Below, in pieces: positions 45,917 through 57,505 of a DNA stretch of 64,000 bases (position 1 is the first letter of the stretch; every line of letters starts with the position of its first letter). Position numbers and translations under genes: made by a program. This DNA is from Annona cherimola. Lineage: Eukaryota > Streptophyta > Magnoliopsida > Magnoliales > Annonaceae. The notes under the pieces are model-generated. The model saw nothing but the letters and a program-made list of their open reading frames with translations. It did not search any database and was not told the DNA's origin. The DNA lies in NCBI GenBank assembly GCA_030490835.1, contig CM059971.1:46176012-46240011 (forward strand). The letters are read 5' to 3'.

Positions 45917-47465
45917 TGTGACGCCCCAAACCGAGATGTCACTTCCTTACCTCAAGACCTTATCGATTGGTAAATGTGAATTAGGATTGTTGCCCTGATC
46001 ACGCGGCTGTTTCTTAATCCGAACTCATCCAAATTTTTTTTTCGATTTATTCATTAATCATTTCTTTACAATCAACATCATTCATCATACAAGTTACAAC
46101 ACACTTGTAATACATTTCATATTTCATTTATAACATTTTCTCATGCTTTTCTACAGTAAAAGTCTCCTTGACTAAATCATCATAATTTACATCAATACAT
46201 TCATACATTCAATCATTGAATTATATAGAACTTAAAATTCTAATTAATTTCACATACACATTAGCATACCATAGCATATTCATACTTTCCCATTCCTTAT
46301 AGCCTATCTGACTATCATTTCGTGTCTTACTATATTTCTTAGATTTGCATCTCCTTGAGTTTCCCGCTACCTGTCTAAGGTTTGAAAAAACAAATCGTGA
46401 GTGACAACTCAGTAAGCAAGCATTTTATCATTAGGGGAAGACTTCCTTGAAAACCTTTTTCATAATATCTTGAACACCTTTTTCATGAGGACATTTATAT
46501 GTCCTGAAACGTTATCATAAAATCTTTTGTTCATGAGGACAAATCTATGTCCTTGAACATTTTCATAAAACATTCATTCTTAAAATCATTCACAAGCCAC
46601 GTCCAAGCTTGTTAAAGCAAAACATACATGTTTTACCCTTTTTTAATTAACTTTGTTTAGTCTTGTATGAACATTTTCAATGTTCCAAAATATTTACATA
46701 AAACCATCTTTTGCCCGTGGACATTTCATGCCCAAAAATATTTTTCATCATAAATCCTTCAGCTCAGAGACATTTGATATCTCAAAACATTTTTGGCATA
46801 GTTTCTTTTAGCGATAGACATCCATATGTCCTAAAACACTTTTCATTTAAATATTTTAACATTGGACATTCTCATGTCCATAAACACTTTTCATTTAGGC
46901 TCTTTAGAAATGGACATTCCTATGTCCAAACCAAGTTTCACATAAATTCATTTCATAATCCCCCATCTTGGGGCTTGTTTATAGCAAACAAGGAAAATAA
47001 AATACATAAATCATTTCCATAAATGCATTTGCATAAAAATATTTCCATTTATTCCTGTTATTTACACTTTTGTGTAAAACACCCTTTCTTTTAGGGTAAC
47101 CATTTCATAAAAATTCCTTTAGGACAGCTTTCCTAAAACATACTTTTATGTACATAATGGCTCATAAAAATCTAATTTAGGATAACTTTTTCGTATATAA
47201 ATGCTTTTATATCTCAATCTTTGGGCTTTTGAAAAGAAAAACATATGCAAACACATTTCTCCCCATCCAGTTGTGACACTTAGCAAGTGATCATGCTTCA
47301 TTTTGGAAGAGAATCCTTAACAGCAAGCTAGCCAGGCGGCTGTTGCTTTATCCTGCTCCCATCTCAGGGAGGGTGCCGCTGGCACTCCTGTCATCCCTTA
47401 GCGACTTGGCCTTATGTAGAGTGGGCCCCAGTCATCCCAACCGTGCACTCCTACCATCCCTGATG
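45917..47465 (-). mobile_element. Gypsy LTR, minus strand, truncated
   Basis: It begins TGTGACGCCCCAAACCGAG, the reverse complement of the LTR terminal signature, followed by GATTGTTGCCCTGATCACG. It has an expanded hairpin array (46,489-46,927) and the GC-rich core (47,340-47,440), and breaks off near 47,465 before reaching its TATA region. A 103-codon ORF (46,711-47,022) only reads the hairpin repeats. Confidence 0.72.
46489..46927 (-). repeat. Array of at least seven LTR hairpins
   Basis: Units include GGACAT-TTAT-ATGTCC (46,489), GGACAA-ATCT-ATGTCC (46,537), GAGACATTTGATATCTC (46,767), AGACAT-CCAT-ATGTCC (46,816), GGACAT-TCTC-ATGTCC (46,864) and GGACAT-TCCT-ATGTCC (46,912). This is the largest array in the window. 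Confidence 0.75.
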
Positions 47466-47581
47466 CTATTTGATGATTGATGATCAATGATTGATAATAT
47501 GATAAGATGAAAATTGCGCAGCAGAAGCGTGATGGAAATTGATAGGTTTCGGGACGAAACCTATTGTAAGGGGGCGAGGAT
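47466..47581 (+). pseudogene. Gypsy internal 3' end with polypurine tract
   Basis: About 115 bases of non-coding 3' tail of a plus-strand gypsy element. It ends with GGTTTCGGGACGAAACC and the polypurine tract AAGGGGGCGAGGAT (47,568-47,581) directly before the LTR. Confidence 0.65.
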
Positions 47582-50500
47582 TGTGAAACCCCAATCTTTG
47601 ACACGTATAAAATCCTAGGGTTGTAAACCCTAGGTAATGTATTAATGAAATATATATATATTCATGAAATATGAAATTATGAGGGAGTAGATGTTAAAAT
47701 AATTAATTATGAAATTCGGATGAATAGTGCACGTGAATAGTGAAACGTGAATAGTAAATGTGGGATTAAGGAATATGTTAAGTTAATCACTTTGGATTAA
47801 CTTAATCACAAAAAGACAAAAAAGGAAGCTTCCCACAAAAGGACAAAATAGCCACTTTTTGATTTATTTAGTATTTTCGGATTTTAGTGGATTTTTGAGA
47901 GAAAATAAAGAAAAATTCATATCTTGCAATCCGGACATCAGATTGAGATGAAATTTTTTATGGATGGCCAAAATATGATGATGAACATTATGAGTGGTCC
48001 AATATTGATCAAAAATTATGAATTAAGGGTCAAGATTAAACGTCATTTGAAGATCAAAAAGTAGCTTTACTTTTTCATTAATTAGTATTTGACTTTGGAT
48101 TAATTTTAATTAATTAAATGATAAATGAAAAGATGCTATGGCTTCTGGAGCTTGGACTTTTGGGGCCAAATCCAATGGTCCAAATCCATCATTATCAAAA
48201 ATCAATGGCTAAGATTGAATTAGCCTAAAATAATTGATTTAATAAATCAAAAAATTATAAAAAATAGGGCTGCCATAGGGGAGGCGTGAACAGTAGCTAG
48301 GGTGGCTGCACATGGCTCAAAGAACCTTTTGGAAATTAGAAAAAAATACATTTACAATTTAATACCTCAAGCAAGGGGGGTAAAATCCAATTTGATGAAA
48401 AATCAAAAAGTATAAATAGGGGGCATGGGGTGAACGACCAAAGCACTCAAACCCAGCTCCATTTGAGCATTTTCTCACCCCCACCACGTTTTAGCCTTGA
48501 GGAGAAAGAAGAGGAGGAAGTTAGAGAGAGAAAGTGCGAGAAAAAGTGGGATATCTCCACTTCGGGTAAGTAATTTCTTTCCAAATTTCTTTTGGATGTT
48601 AAGTAGGGTAAAACCATGCTTAGATAATGCCTAATCATAAGAAAATAAGCAAATTTATAATGCTTAATTGAAATTATGTCGAAATATCGAAAATTTAGAG
48701 CGAAGATGGAGCATTCGGGAAGATAGCATATGATATGTGAAAATAATGCTCCAAAATTGATAAATGATGATTTGGGATATATGAATATGATAAATATGAT
48801 GTTGGAATAATGATATATTAATTTCATGATTTTTGGAATTAAGGATTATGCTTAAGTGAATTTATGTTGATTTTTAGTATATGGAGAAAATGATTTTTTT
48901 GGCCAAGTAAATGATGATAAATTCAAAATGTATGAAATTTCCCATGATATACGAAGCATAAGCTATGTTATAGTATTTTTTATTTTTGGGAAAAATGTCA
49001 ATTTTTGGAACCCATGAACAGTAACCTCGGATGAACAGTAAACGTGAACAGTAATTTGCTACAGTGTCATGAACAGTAATTATGAACAGTAACAGCGTGA
49101 TTTGGGGAAAAATTGAGATTTATTTTTATATTTTATGAAGATATATGGATGGAATTTTTAAAGGATTTATGGATAAAAATCCATATAAATGAGTAATGAC
49201 TAAGTATCTTTATACGATTGACCTCTATGGGAATGAGGTAATGAAAGGTTATAAAGCAAACATGGGAAGCGAGCTAAGACATGGAATAGATGGATAAAAT
49301 ATCCAATTTCCTTGTATAGGAAAATGAAAGGAAAGGATAAAGGAGTCAGGTTGAAGCAAAGCAAAGGTAAGCAAGCACAACTTTGAAAATATGTTTTATT
49401 CTCAAGTATTTATGAAATGTGTTTAAGGGTGGCCATTCCTATAATGTTTTGAAATGATGAATGTTTATGAATTTTTATGAAAAGTCATGCCGGCATATTG
49501 ATATCATGTGATGTTCATGGACATGTGCACATGTATGATGTATAAGGAAGAGGCTTTGGTGAAGGTAGAAAGCGGATCAGAGAGTCCCCCTTCACTATTG
49601 CCAAGTCGTATGGGCTGTGTGCCGACGGCGTCCTCCCCAGAGGTGGAGGCAAAGGAATATTATGTTTGAATGAATGCATTGCATTTTCATACATGGATTG
49701 AAAAGGAAAGCATGGATTTGAAATTATGTTTTTAAGGGATGGTGCAAATAATTCTCTACATGAGAATGACAAGTTACCTGGTGTAAGAGGTATATAACGC
49801 TGGGGAAATCAAAAGTCATGCATGTAGGAACCATGTAGGCGTCAAGAGGAAGAGAGGTTCCTCTTGATGAGGCCAAGTCAGAGACAGCCGGCGTATTGGA
49901 CCATGTTATGTGAGATGTTCCCTGAGCTAGCGTACCCGCACACGAAGGTTTATGTCAGGAGTGGAAAGGAAGCATTTGCACATCCAATGTTTATGAAAAG
50001 GTTTCTATTCCATTGATAGTTGATCACTTGCTAAGTGTCTCCTATCGAATGGAGATAAATGCATTTACGAATGATTTTCATGAATGGTTTATGAAAGAGT
50101 TTCAAAAATGGTTTACGAAAAGGTTTCGATTCCATTGGTAGTTGATCACTTGGTAAGTGTCTTCTACCAAATGGAGAGGAATGCATTTAAAATGAAAAAT
50201 GCTTGCTTATTGAGTTTCGACTCATGTTTTGTTTTCCCAACCTCAGACAGGTGTAGGGAAAGACAAGAAATGAAGGGCACGAGTTGCTAAAGGAAAAGAA
50301 GAATCTACAAAGGTTAGTAGATTTTTATATGAACAGATTCCCTAATGGGATATGATGAAAAAGACATAGGTTGTATGAAATTATGAAGTGATGAATAATA
50401 TGAGAAATTGATGATTTATGATAAGTCCATTATGAATGATGATGAGTATATGTTTATATGATGAAAGAAAAAGAAATGAAAAAAAAATTGGACGAGATCC

Positions 50501-50607
50501 AATTAAGTACCCGCCGCGTGATCAGGGCAACAATCCTGATTCACACTTCCCAATCGACAAGATCTTGGAGTAAGGACAAATGTGACGCCTCGGTTCGGGG
50601 CGCCACA
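47582..50607 (+). mobile_element. Gypsy 3' LTR (3.0 kb)
   Basis: Starts TGTGAAACCCC right after a polypurine tract and ends GGGGCGCCACA, so it is a 3' LTR of an otherwise lost element, not a solo LTR; the flanks AGGAT and TAGCT do not match. It has a TATA box at 48,411, GTAAGT at 48,566, a GAACAGTA cluster at 49,015-49,095, GTAAGCAAG at 49,366, a GC-rich core at 49,540-49,650 and a TTATTGAGTTTCGACTCA block at 50,207. A second core-like segment (49,790-49,940) makes it longer than its sister at 30,198. Confidence 0.8.
48411..48418 (+). promoter_or_regulatory. LTR TATA box
   Basis: TATAAATA, followed 155 bases later by GTAAGT (48,566-48,571), in the same arrangement as the sister LTR at 30,198. 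Confidence 0.6.
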
Positions 50608-50882
50608 TAGCTTTAATGTGTTTCGGTTAATTTAAATTAAACTGGTGATCACAGTGCTCTTAACGACAAGCACTTGGTTCGCACCAGAGATCTAAGTTGC
50701 AGTAGATAAATTTACTGTTTGAAAATATAAGTTTTTATGGAGACAAAAAGAAAATGGAATATACTAACTTTTAAGTTGTATAAATAGTGGTAAAAGCTAT
50801 ATTAAGCTTATATGTTCATCGTGTGTTATGTATAAAGTTAAAACTTGAATTACAATTATTAGTTAAGTATTAAATGCAAAGT
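50608..50882. other. Unassigned AT-rich spacer
   Basis: 275 bases between two gypsy LTR ends in opposite orientation. I see no gene and no match to other parts of the window. It may be the pre-insertion DNA or a remnant of another repeat. Confidence 0.4.
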
Positions 50883-53783
50883 TGTGGCGCCCCAGCCCGA
50901 GCATCACAACATTAGCCTTACTTCGGGACCGTTATTGATTAGTAAATGTGATTAAGATTGTTACCCTATCACATGGCGGGATTTATTGGATATTTATCCA
51001 CTTAATCTTGACTCCTTAGGAGTTTATGACATTTAACACATTCCAGTTTCCATCAAGTACCCGTTTACGCCATTATAAAATCTAAATATACACATGTTAC
51101 ATTATAAAACTCATGTTCAATCGTAATATGATAAATCATGCCTTAGAATTTGTCCATAAAAATTTTCTCCATCCATAGTCACCTAACATAAAATATTTTT
51201 TATACGACATCAAGGTAATCACATAAGTTCATCATACAACCATTCATTCATTCCCAAATCATATACAGGCATTCATAAAAATTTATCATTCTTTGAAGCT
51301 CCACCTGTGCTTCTTGCCTCGTTCTTCTTTTCACCTGTCTTTTGGTTTGGAAAAAAAATATGAGTTGAAAACTCAATAAGAAAGCTATATGGTTTTCAAG
51401 CAATTCATTTGCAGGCAATACATTTTTATTTAAAACATCTTGTAAAGCAACATTATACCCACTTGAGGGTATATTATAAAAACATGATTCCTTATACCCA
51501 TCAAGGTTACATCATAAACAATGCAATGCATTATTTTTTTAAACATGACATCATAGGATGAAAGCTAGCTAGGCAATCATCCATCTCCAACTTCTCTCCC
51601 AATCCAGGGAGGCGCCGCCGGCCCGAGGCCTATCTTAGTGACTTGGTCGCACCAAAGGGGGACAATCGATCCGCTTACACCTTTGAGGTGGACCTCATGC
51701 TTTATGCACATGAACCTTTCATAAACATCATTTTTGACATGCTAGCATGATTTTGCATTCATAAATTCACATTTCATCTCTTGTCATAAATAATTGAGAA
51801 AGCATTGAACAAATCATCATGTTGGAAACATTATTTCAATATACAGTGAGATAAAGGAATGACCATCCTTAAACATCTTATAAAGAATTTAAATCAATCA
51901 TTTTCTAAACTATTCAAATAGTTAGAACATCATTAGCAAACATTTTGTCATATTTTGATAAAATAAGAAGCATTTAGAAAATTGCTTACTTACCTGTTTC
52001 GCCTTAGCTTTCCGAATCAACTTTCTCTTTGCCTTTGCCTATACATAAGAATGTCATTGCATTCATAAAACTTTCATTTGCTTGCATACACTGAGTTTTG
52101 CAACTCATAATTCATTACATACACAACCAACTTGAATTCCAAGTCGAGTACACATACATAGCACATACTTGTGCATCATACCATCCATTCCATACAATGT
52201 TTTAAACCCATATGTAGGGTAACCACATAATAATCATTCATTAATCATCATGTGGGGGTTTATACCTCTCATTTATCATTTTTCATCTATTTTTCACATT
52301 TCCTACGTCGGTGCTCATTTTATGCACATATTCGATGTCTTTAGGCTTCATATATGAATCTTAAAATTTGAGATGATCATTAATCATCAAAACAACAACA
52401 TAATCTTAAATTTTACCATTATTTCATGCATTTTTTCATTTTAGCAAATCACATAAGTCATTTATCACTTATCCATGCTTAACCTTCCATATACACTCAT
52501 CTTATGACACATAACTTATGTGTTTCTTAAAATTTTTCAAAATAGAAACTTGTATCTTAATTTAGAATGATTAAAACCCTTAACTAACATATAATTTATG
52601 GTTTAATTATGGAATTTTAATCCATTTATCATAGGGTTCCAAAACAGCAAGTTTGGGACCCGTTTTACATCCTTTCAATGTCTCTTTTGATACTTAAATT
52701 CAAACAGATTTCTAATCCATAAATTCCAGAAATTAATCACGATTTTCTTAACCCAAATATAGGTTAATATCATATATTTAAAATCCATCTATTGGTTTCT
52801 CCCAAAAGAGCAACTTCTACACATGTTTTGGGTACCTTTTGCACCCCTCTTTGGACACCCCTTTGCATACCCTTAAAAAATCAGATTTACGGCATACCTT
52901 CCCAACTTATTTTGGCCGTCCAAATTATCCTAATCCTAGGGTATTTTATCCTCTAAAACATCCATAACTTAATTATTTACTAAACAGCAACATGATATAT
53001 ATGTAGGGTACCCTAATTCGCCCCATTTGGACATCCCTTTGTTCATGCCAAAAAATCAGATTTATGGTCATCTCTTCCACCCCATGTAGGATGTCCAAAG
53101 GGTCCTTAATTTAGGAAAATTTACCCTAAAATTCACCTAGAAATCATTTAGGTTACTCCTTGCATCAAATTTAACATAAAAAGTGGAAAATCAGGTCAAA
53201 TATGAAATCCTAAGTTCCATCCTTTCTAAAATCTTTAGCATATGCCCAAATCAACATGTATAATCCATAAGAATATGAATCATGTCCTAATCATGGTGCT
53301 TAAACAAAACAGCAACTTAGCTTAGGGTTTTAAGAAAATTCAAGATAGGTTCTCAACCCAAAATCAACCCTAGCTTCCATTTTCTCCCTTGTGAACCCTT
53401 GATTTTATATATATCATTCAATTCTCATTATATACCCTAATTAAGTGCATCATTAATCAGCCTTTAAGGTTTCTTTATGAATCATATTCATGACCCATAA
53501 TTAGAGGTAGAAAACTTGGGTTTAAATGATTCAAAACTCAAGATATACTTACTTGAATTGAATCAAACTTGATTCCAAACTTCCCTAGCTTGAATCCCTT
53601 TCTTTCTTCCCCTTTTTCCTTCTCTTTTTATCCTCTTTTTTCCTTCCTTACTTGTTGGCCTTGGGCGTGCTAGGGCTGCCTTCCTTGGATTTTTTCTCCC
53701 TTTGAATTTTTCCAAAGTGGACATCCCTTGCTTGCCCATGTATATATATATTTTGATATTTTTTAACCACCTTGTGGGACCCA
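50883..53783 (-). mobile_element. Gypsy LTR, minus strand, U3-truncated
   Basis: From TGTGGCGCCCCAGCCCGAG it runs through the terminal signature, GC-rich core (51,560-51,700), a duplicated AAATCTGATTTTTT module (near 52,890 and 53,050), the GTAAGT site (53,552-53,547) and purine-rich leader to the TATA box at 53,741-53,753. It stops near 53,783, so U3 is missing. It served here as the reference for ordering the split LTR at 3,602/10,422. Minus-strand ORFs at 53,563-53,842 are purine-rich leader artefacts. Confidence 0.75.
53741..53753 (-). promoter_or_regulatory. TATA region of minus-strand LTR
   Basis: A TATATATATATTTT stretch (as written on the plus strand) upstream, in element orientation, of the purine-rich leader and GTAAGT. 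Confidence 0.45.
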
Positions 53784-54515
53784 TGACGAGCTGCGTATAT
53801 GTCAATTAAATTGCTCGCTTTTAACGCAAGTATGCGTGCCAAATCAAGTAATAAAGAGTGAGTAGAGTATCATTCCCATGAGGATATGATCTAACTAAAA
53901 TTACTAATTAGTTCAGTTGCTTTTGGTGAATAGAAATAGGGTTCTGTAATTAAGACTAAAAGTATCAAATGCATAAAAGAAATAGAAAAGAATTGACGGG
54001 ACAACTGGAATACTAGAAAGAATTTATCGATTGGGGATCACAGATGGATAGTTGGGGGTCCTTGAATCTAAACTATATCGCATTGGTTCCTTTTCTTTAG
54101 ATTTTGCAGAGATTTACTAGTCCAAGTTCAATATTCCTTATATATATCTTCCAACACATATAAGGCTAATTACACCCTATTCAATTGCTATGTTCCCATG
54201 CTATTAAATAAAGTGAAATTGATAGATTCATAGCTTGTTCATGACTACATAGGATTTAACGGTATATTCCTATCCGTTAAATAACTCCCCTTAACCAAGA
54301 GAAAACCTATGCCCTACACATGGATCTAACAGAGATTTTCCTTTTCCAATGATTAATCATGCAATTAAATCATCTTACAAGGTAGCAAATCTTGTAAAAA
54401 ACATTAAAATCATATGCAAGGGTAAATGCACAACGCACAATCATATAGAAATCAAATATTCATTCTTGAAATTTGAAAAACCAAGATAATATAGTTTAGT
54501 TTCAATTCATCCTAA
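53784..54515 (-). mobile_element. LTR-like relic, inverted copy
   Basis: The reverse complement matches 55,235-55,735 over a long stretch: GGATGAATTGA, GCTACCTTGTAAGATGATTT, GATAGGAATATACCGTTAAA, GCATGGGAACATAGCA and GGGTGTAATTAGC all recur. It extends further at the far side (53,784-54,010), so it keeps the 3' part of the repeat that copy 3 of SIRE cut off in the plus-strand copy. No coding sequence. Confidence 0.65.
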
Positions 54516-54823
54516 TGATAACTCGTATTTTTACGAGTTATCATGGCCCATTTCAGACTTAATTTGTGTGTTAGTTCAAGAGATTAGGCTTAGTTTGCAC
54601 TCTTTTAGCTTAATTTTCATCCGCTTTATATTATTAGGAGCATTAATTAGTTTTTAAGCAATTTTAACATTATTTAGCCATTTTTAGTTTATTTATTTAG
54701 TTTTTCCATCTTTTACAAGAAGGACGGGACGTACGTCGGTAGAGTGGACGAGTTGAATGCCACCCTACACGCTTTGACCGTTTGCAACACACAGTTGACA
54801 TGAAGGGAGCAGTCTAGAGAGTT

Positions 54824-55014
54824 GGCGCCTAGGCGCCACCTAGGGGTACCCAGGCGCCACTTCATCAACATGCAACTCAACAAGTTAGAAACCACATCCA
54901 GGGAGTTGGCGCCTAGGTGCCAGTGCAAAAATTTCTAAGGTTCCAGAATGTGTCTAAACTGCTCAGCACACAAAGAGTTGGCGCCTAGGCGCCAGCTGGG
55001 GGCGCCTAGGCGCC
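54824..55014. repeat. GGCGCCTAGGCGCC palindrome cluster
   Basis: Perfect 14-base palindromes at 54,824-54,837, 54,980-54,993 and 55,001-55,014, a one-mismatch copy at 54,908-54,921, and a half-copy GGCGCC at 54,853. All full copies but the last are preceded by AGAGTTGG or GAGTTGG. The cluster lies within 250 bases upstream of the TATA box. Confidence 0.85.
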
Positions 55015-55067
55015 AATACGCATCCATACGTGAATATTCCAGTGCGTAAGCTGCGCAAAAGGGGACT

Positions 55068-55079
55068 TTATATATATAT
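55068..55079 (+). promoter_or_regulatory. TATA box of LTR-like repeat
   Basis: TTATATATATATC, followed about 30 bases later by a GA-rich stretch that would form the leader start. Confidence 0.5.
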
Positions 55080-55875
55080 CCTAGGGGTTCGCGTGTGAGG
55101 AGAGAGGGGGGAGCCGGAAAACAGTTTTTCTAATTCTTTCCAATTTTCTTTCTCTGCCTTATGGATACTTTTTATATGGATGTAGTGGTTGTTAAGATCA
55201 TGTCTTTGAACTAAACCTCCATTAGATGGATAGTTAGGATGAATTGAATTCTAAACTGTATTGTTTCTTGGTTCTTAGAATATTCAGGAATGAATATTTA
55301 AGCTTATATACATGGTTGTGTATGATTTACCTTTGCATATGTGAGTATAATGCTTTTACAAGATTAGCTACCTTGTAAGATGATTTAATTGCTTGATTTA
55401 ACCTTGGAAAAGGGAGATCTTTGCCAGATCCATGTGCAAAGCATAGGTTTCGACCTTTGTGTAAGGAGAGTTGTTTAACGGATAGGAATATACCGTTAAA
55501 CCCTGTGTAGTCATTATACAAGTTATGAACTTATCAATTTTACTTTGTTTAATGGCATGGGAACATAGCACTGAAATAGGGTGTAATTAGCTTTATATAC
55601 TGTTGGAAGACATATATGGAGATACATGAACTTGGGCTAATAAATTCATATGCAATCTGCTTAACAAGAACCAGAGCAATATAGTTTAGATTCAAGGATT
55701 CCTATCTATCCATCTGCCATCCCTAATCAGTAAACCCGTTTTAGTATCCAGCAGTTGTTGGAAACAATGTTTAAAGCAAAACAAAATTGACCAAAGCATG
55801 AGTTTTGATGATTAACAAAGTTAAAATTGAGTATAAGGTGATTACTGATGATTTTGCTTAATGATTTAAGGAATG

Positions 55876-56675
55876 AATTAGCCAAGTCGATATCCAAGTC
55901 GACTTGGACTTCGACTTAGGATGAAGTTGATCCCAAAGTCGACTCCATATTGGACTCCAAAACAGACCACACACCAAAATTCAAAATAGAAAGAAAAGCA
56001 GGTGAAGTCGCAGGCCAAGTCGACTCCACTTGCGACTTGGGTAGCCAAGTCGCAAACGAAGTCGACTCCAACATCGACTTGAGACGGGAAAAACACTCCA
56101 GAGATGATTTTGGGGCACAAAAATGCCGAAGTCGCAGACGAAGTCGACTCCAGGTGCGACTTGGGTGAAGTCGCAGATGAAGTCGACCCCGAAATCGACT
56201 TGAGTTCTTCAATGTCCAAAATACAGACTCAAGCTCATTTTCAAGATCAACTTGGGATTTTTCAAATCCAAATCAAGGGTATAAGCTCACTATCAACTCA
56301 AGTCTCTCAAGTACAAGGCACAACTTCGAACGTAGTTGAAGATGAAGAAGTTCAAGTCATGAAGACTACTATCAAAAGCAACTAAGACAAGTTCTTCAAG
56401 GAGCTTTGCAAATATTAGAAGCCATTTCAGAAGTAAATGATTCAAGAAGGAAAGCTAAGCAAGCTAGAAGAAATCAAGCAAGGACCAAACAAATTTCACC
56501 ACAAGAACAGGTTAAGTCGCAACCCAAGTCGACTCCAAGATCGACTTGAGGTCAAGTCTGAAACCAAGTCGACCTAATCTCAGACTTGGAACTGAAGTCA
56601 CAAACGAAGTCGACTCCAGTTGCGACTTGGGAAGCCAAGTCGCAGACGAAGTCGACTCCACCTGCGACTTGGGGA
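55876..56675. repeat. GTCGAC nested-palindrome array, copy 3
   Basis: About nine units in two clusters (55,876-56,204 and 56,514-56,675). Typical arms are AAGTCGCA and TGCGACTT around AGTCGACT. The unit at 56,553-56,588 has AAGTCTGA and TCAGACTT instead, a paired change that keeps the outer stem. Confidence 0.8.
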
Positions 56676-56753
56676 ACCAATGTTCGAATTTTTGAACGTT
56701 GGAACATTTATTGCGCGCCAACCACTTCTATAACGTTCAAATCTTCCCCATTC

Positions 56754-56761
56754 TATAAATA
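56754..56761 (+). promoter_or_regulatory. TATA box of SIRE copy 3 LTR
   Basis: TATAAATA about 80 bases after the last GTCGAC unit, so the array lies directly upstream of the predicted promoter. Confidence 0.7.
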
Positions 56762-57459
56762 GACACTCAAGCAAACGAAAATCAATATACTACATTGTCT
56801 AAAGAGAGAAAAGAAGTGCAAACAAGAGATCCCATTTGCTTTTCTCTAAATTTGAGTGATCTATACATTTTCAAAGGAAGAAAGAGCTTCAAGTTGCAAG
56901 TAGCTTCAACGATATACAACCGGTTGCTTCTACAAGTTCTTCCTCAAGCTCAATCTTGCCTACACAACTCTGTAAAGTGTAGATCTTCCTTATTTTCATT
57001 ACTCTTTGTTATTGGTCTTGGTTTGAGTGTATTGTAACAAACCAAGACGTTGCAAGTAGAGTTGTGATTGGAGTTGAACTCATCACCTACTTGTATCAAG
57101 TGTACAAGCCCCCTAGAGCTAGAATCTAGAAGAGAGCATAGGCTCTGTTTGTGTATGCCCCCTAGAGCTGGAATCTAGAAGAGAGCGGAGTCTCGAAGTG
57201 TATTCGCCGAATACATAGTGGAACCCAAGTCACAACGGTGTGTGAGCTTGGAAGAGTGGAGTAGGGAGAGGTTGCCCGAACCACTATAAATCTTGCCTAC
57301 TGTTTACCTTATTGCTTTCACTATTTCATTGCTCTCTATTTGTTTTAATCAAGGGGATTAAGCTTTCAAGGGGTTAAGTTTTAATTTACCGAAGAATTTT
57401 ATAAGAACCCAATTCACCCCTCCCCTATTGGGTTTTGCCATTAACTCGGGACCAACAAG

Positions 57460-57471
57460 TGGTATCAGAGC
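57460..57471 (+). promoter_or_regulatory. Primer-binding site (tRNA-iMet), copy 3
   Basis: TGGTATCAGAGC two bases inside the 5' LTR, complementary to the 3' end of initiator tRNA-Met. Confidence 0.9.
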
Positions 57472-57505
57472 AAGTCTTTGAGCTTACTAAAGAGATCTTA
57501 CTGAC

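Larger units (their letters stand above)
54516..55755 (+). mobile_element. LTR-like repeat, plus copy, cut by SIRE copy 3
   Basis: It begins with a 28-base terminal hairpin (54,516-54,543; arms TGATAACTCG and CGAGTTATCA), then U3-like AT-rich sequence, a cluster of GGCGCCTAGGCGCC palindromes, a TATA box (55,068-55,079) and a downstream region shared with the inverted copy at 53,784-54,515. The TG start and promoter layout suggest an LTR of a different family. It ends where SIRE copy 3 begins at 55,756. I do not recognise the family. Confidence 0.55.
55756..57457 (+). repeat. 5' LTR of SIRE copy 3
   Basis: 1,702 bp, TGTTGG to CCAACA. U3 carries the GTCGAC array and TATA box. U5 has the GTTGCCCGAACCACTATAAA block and the AACTCGGGACC end shared with copies 1 and 2. 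Confidence 0.92.

Noticed and set aside
46711..47022. 103-codon ORF in a minus-strand gypsy LTR
   Set aside because: It runs through the hairpin repeat array and matches no family; the equivalent region of other LTRs is closed.
47577..50612. The LTR at 47,582-50,607 as a solo LTR
   Set aside because: The flanking five bases (AGGAT and TAGCT) do not match, and a polypurine tract directly precedes it, so it is the 3' LTR of a truncated element.
55876..56675. CRISPR-like regularly spaced repeats
   Set aside because: The units are imperfect nested palindromes without unique spacers, inside an LTR of a plant retrotransposon.
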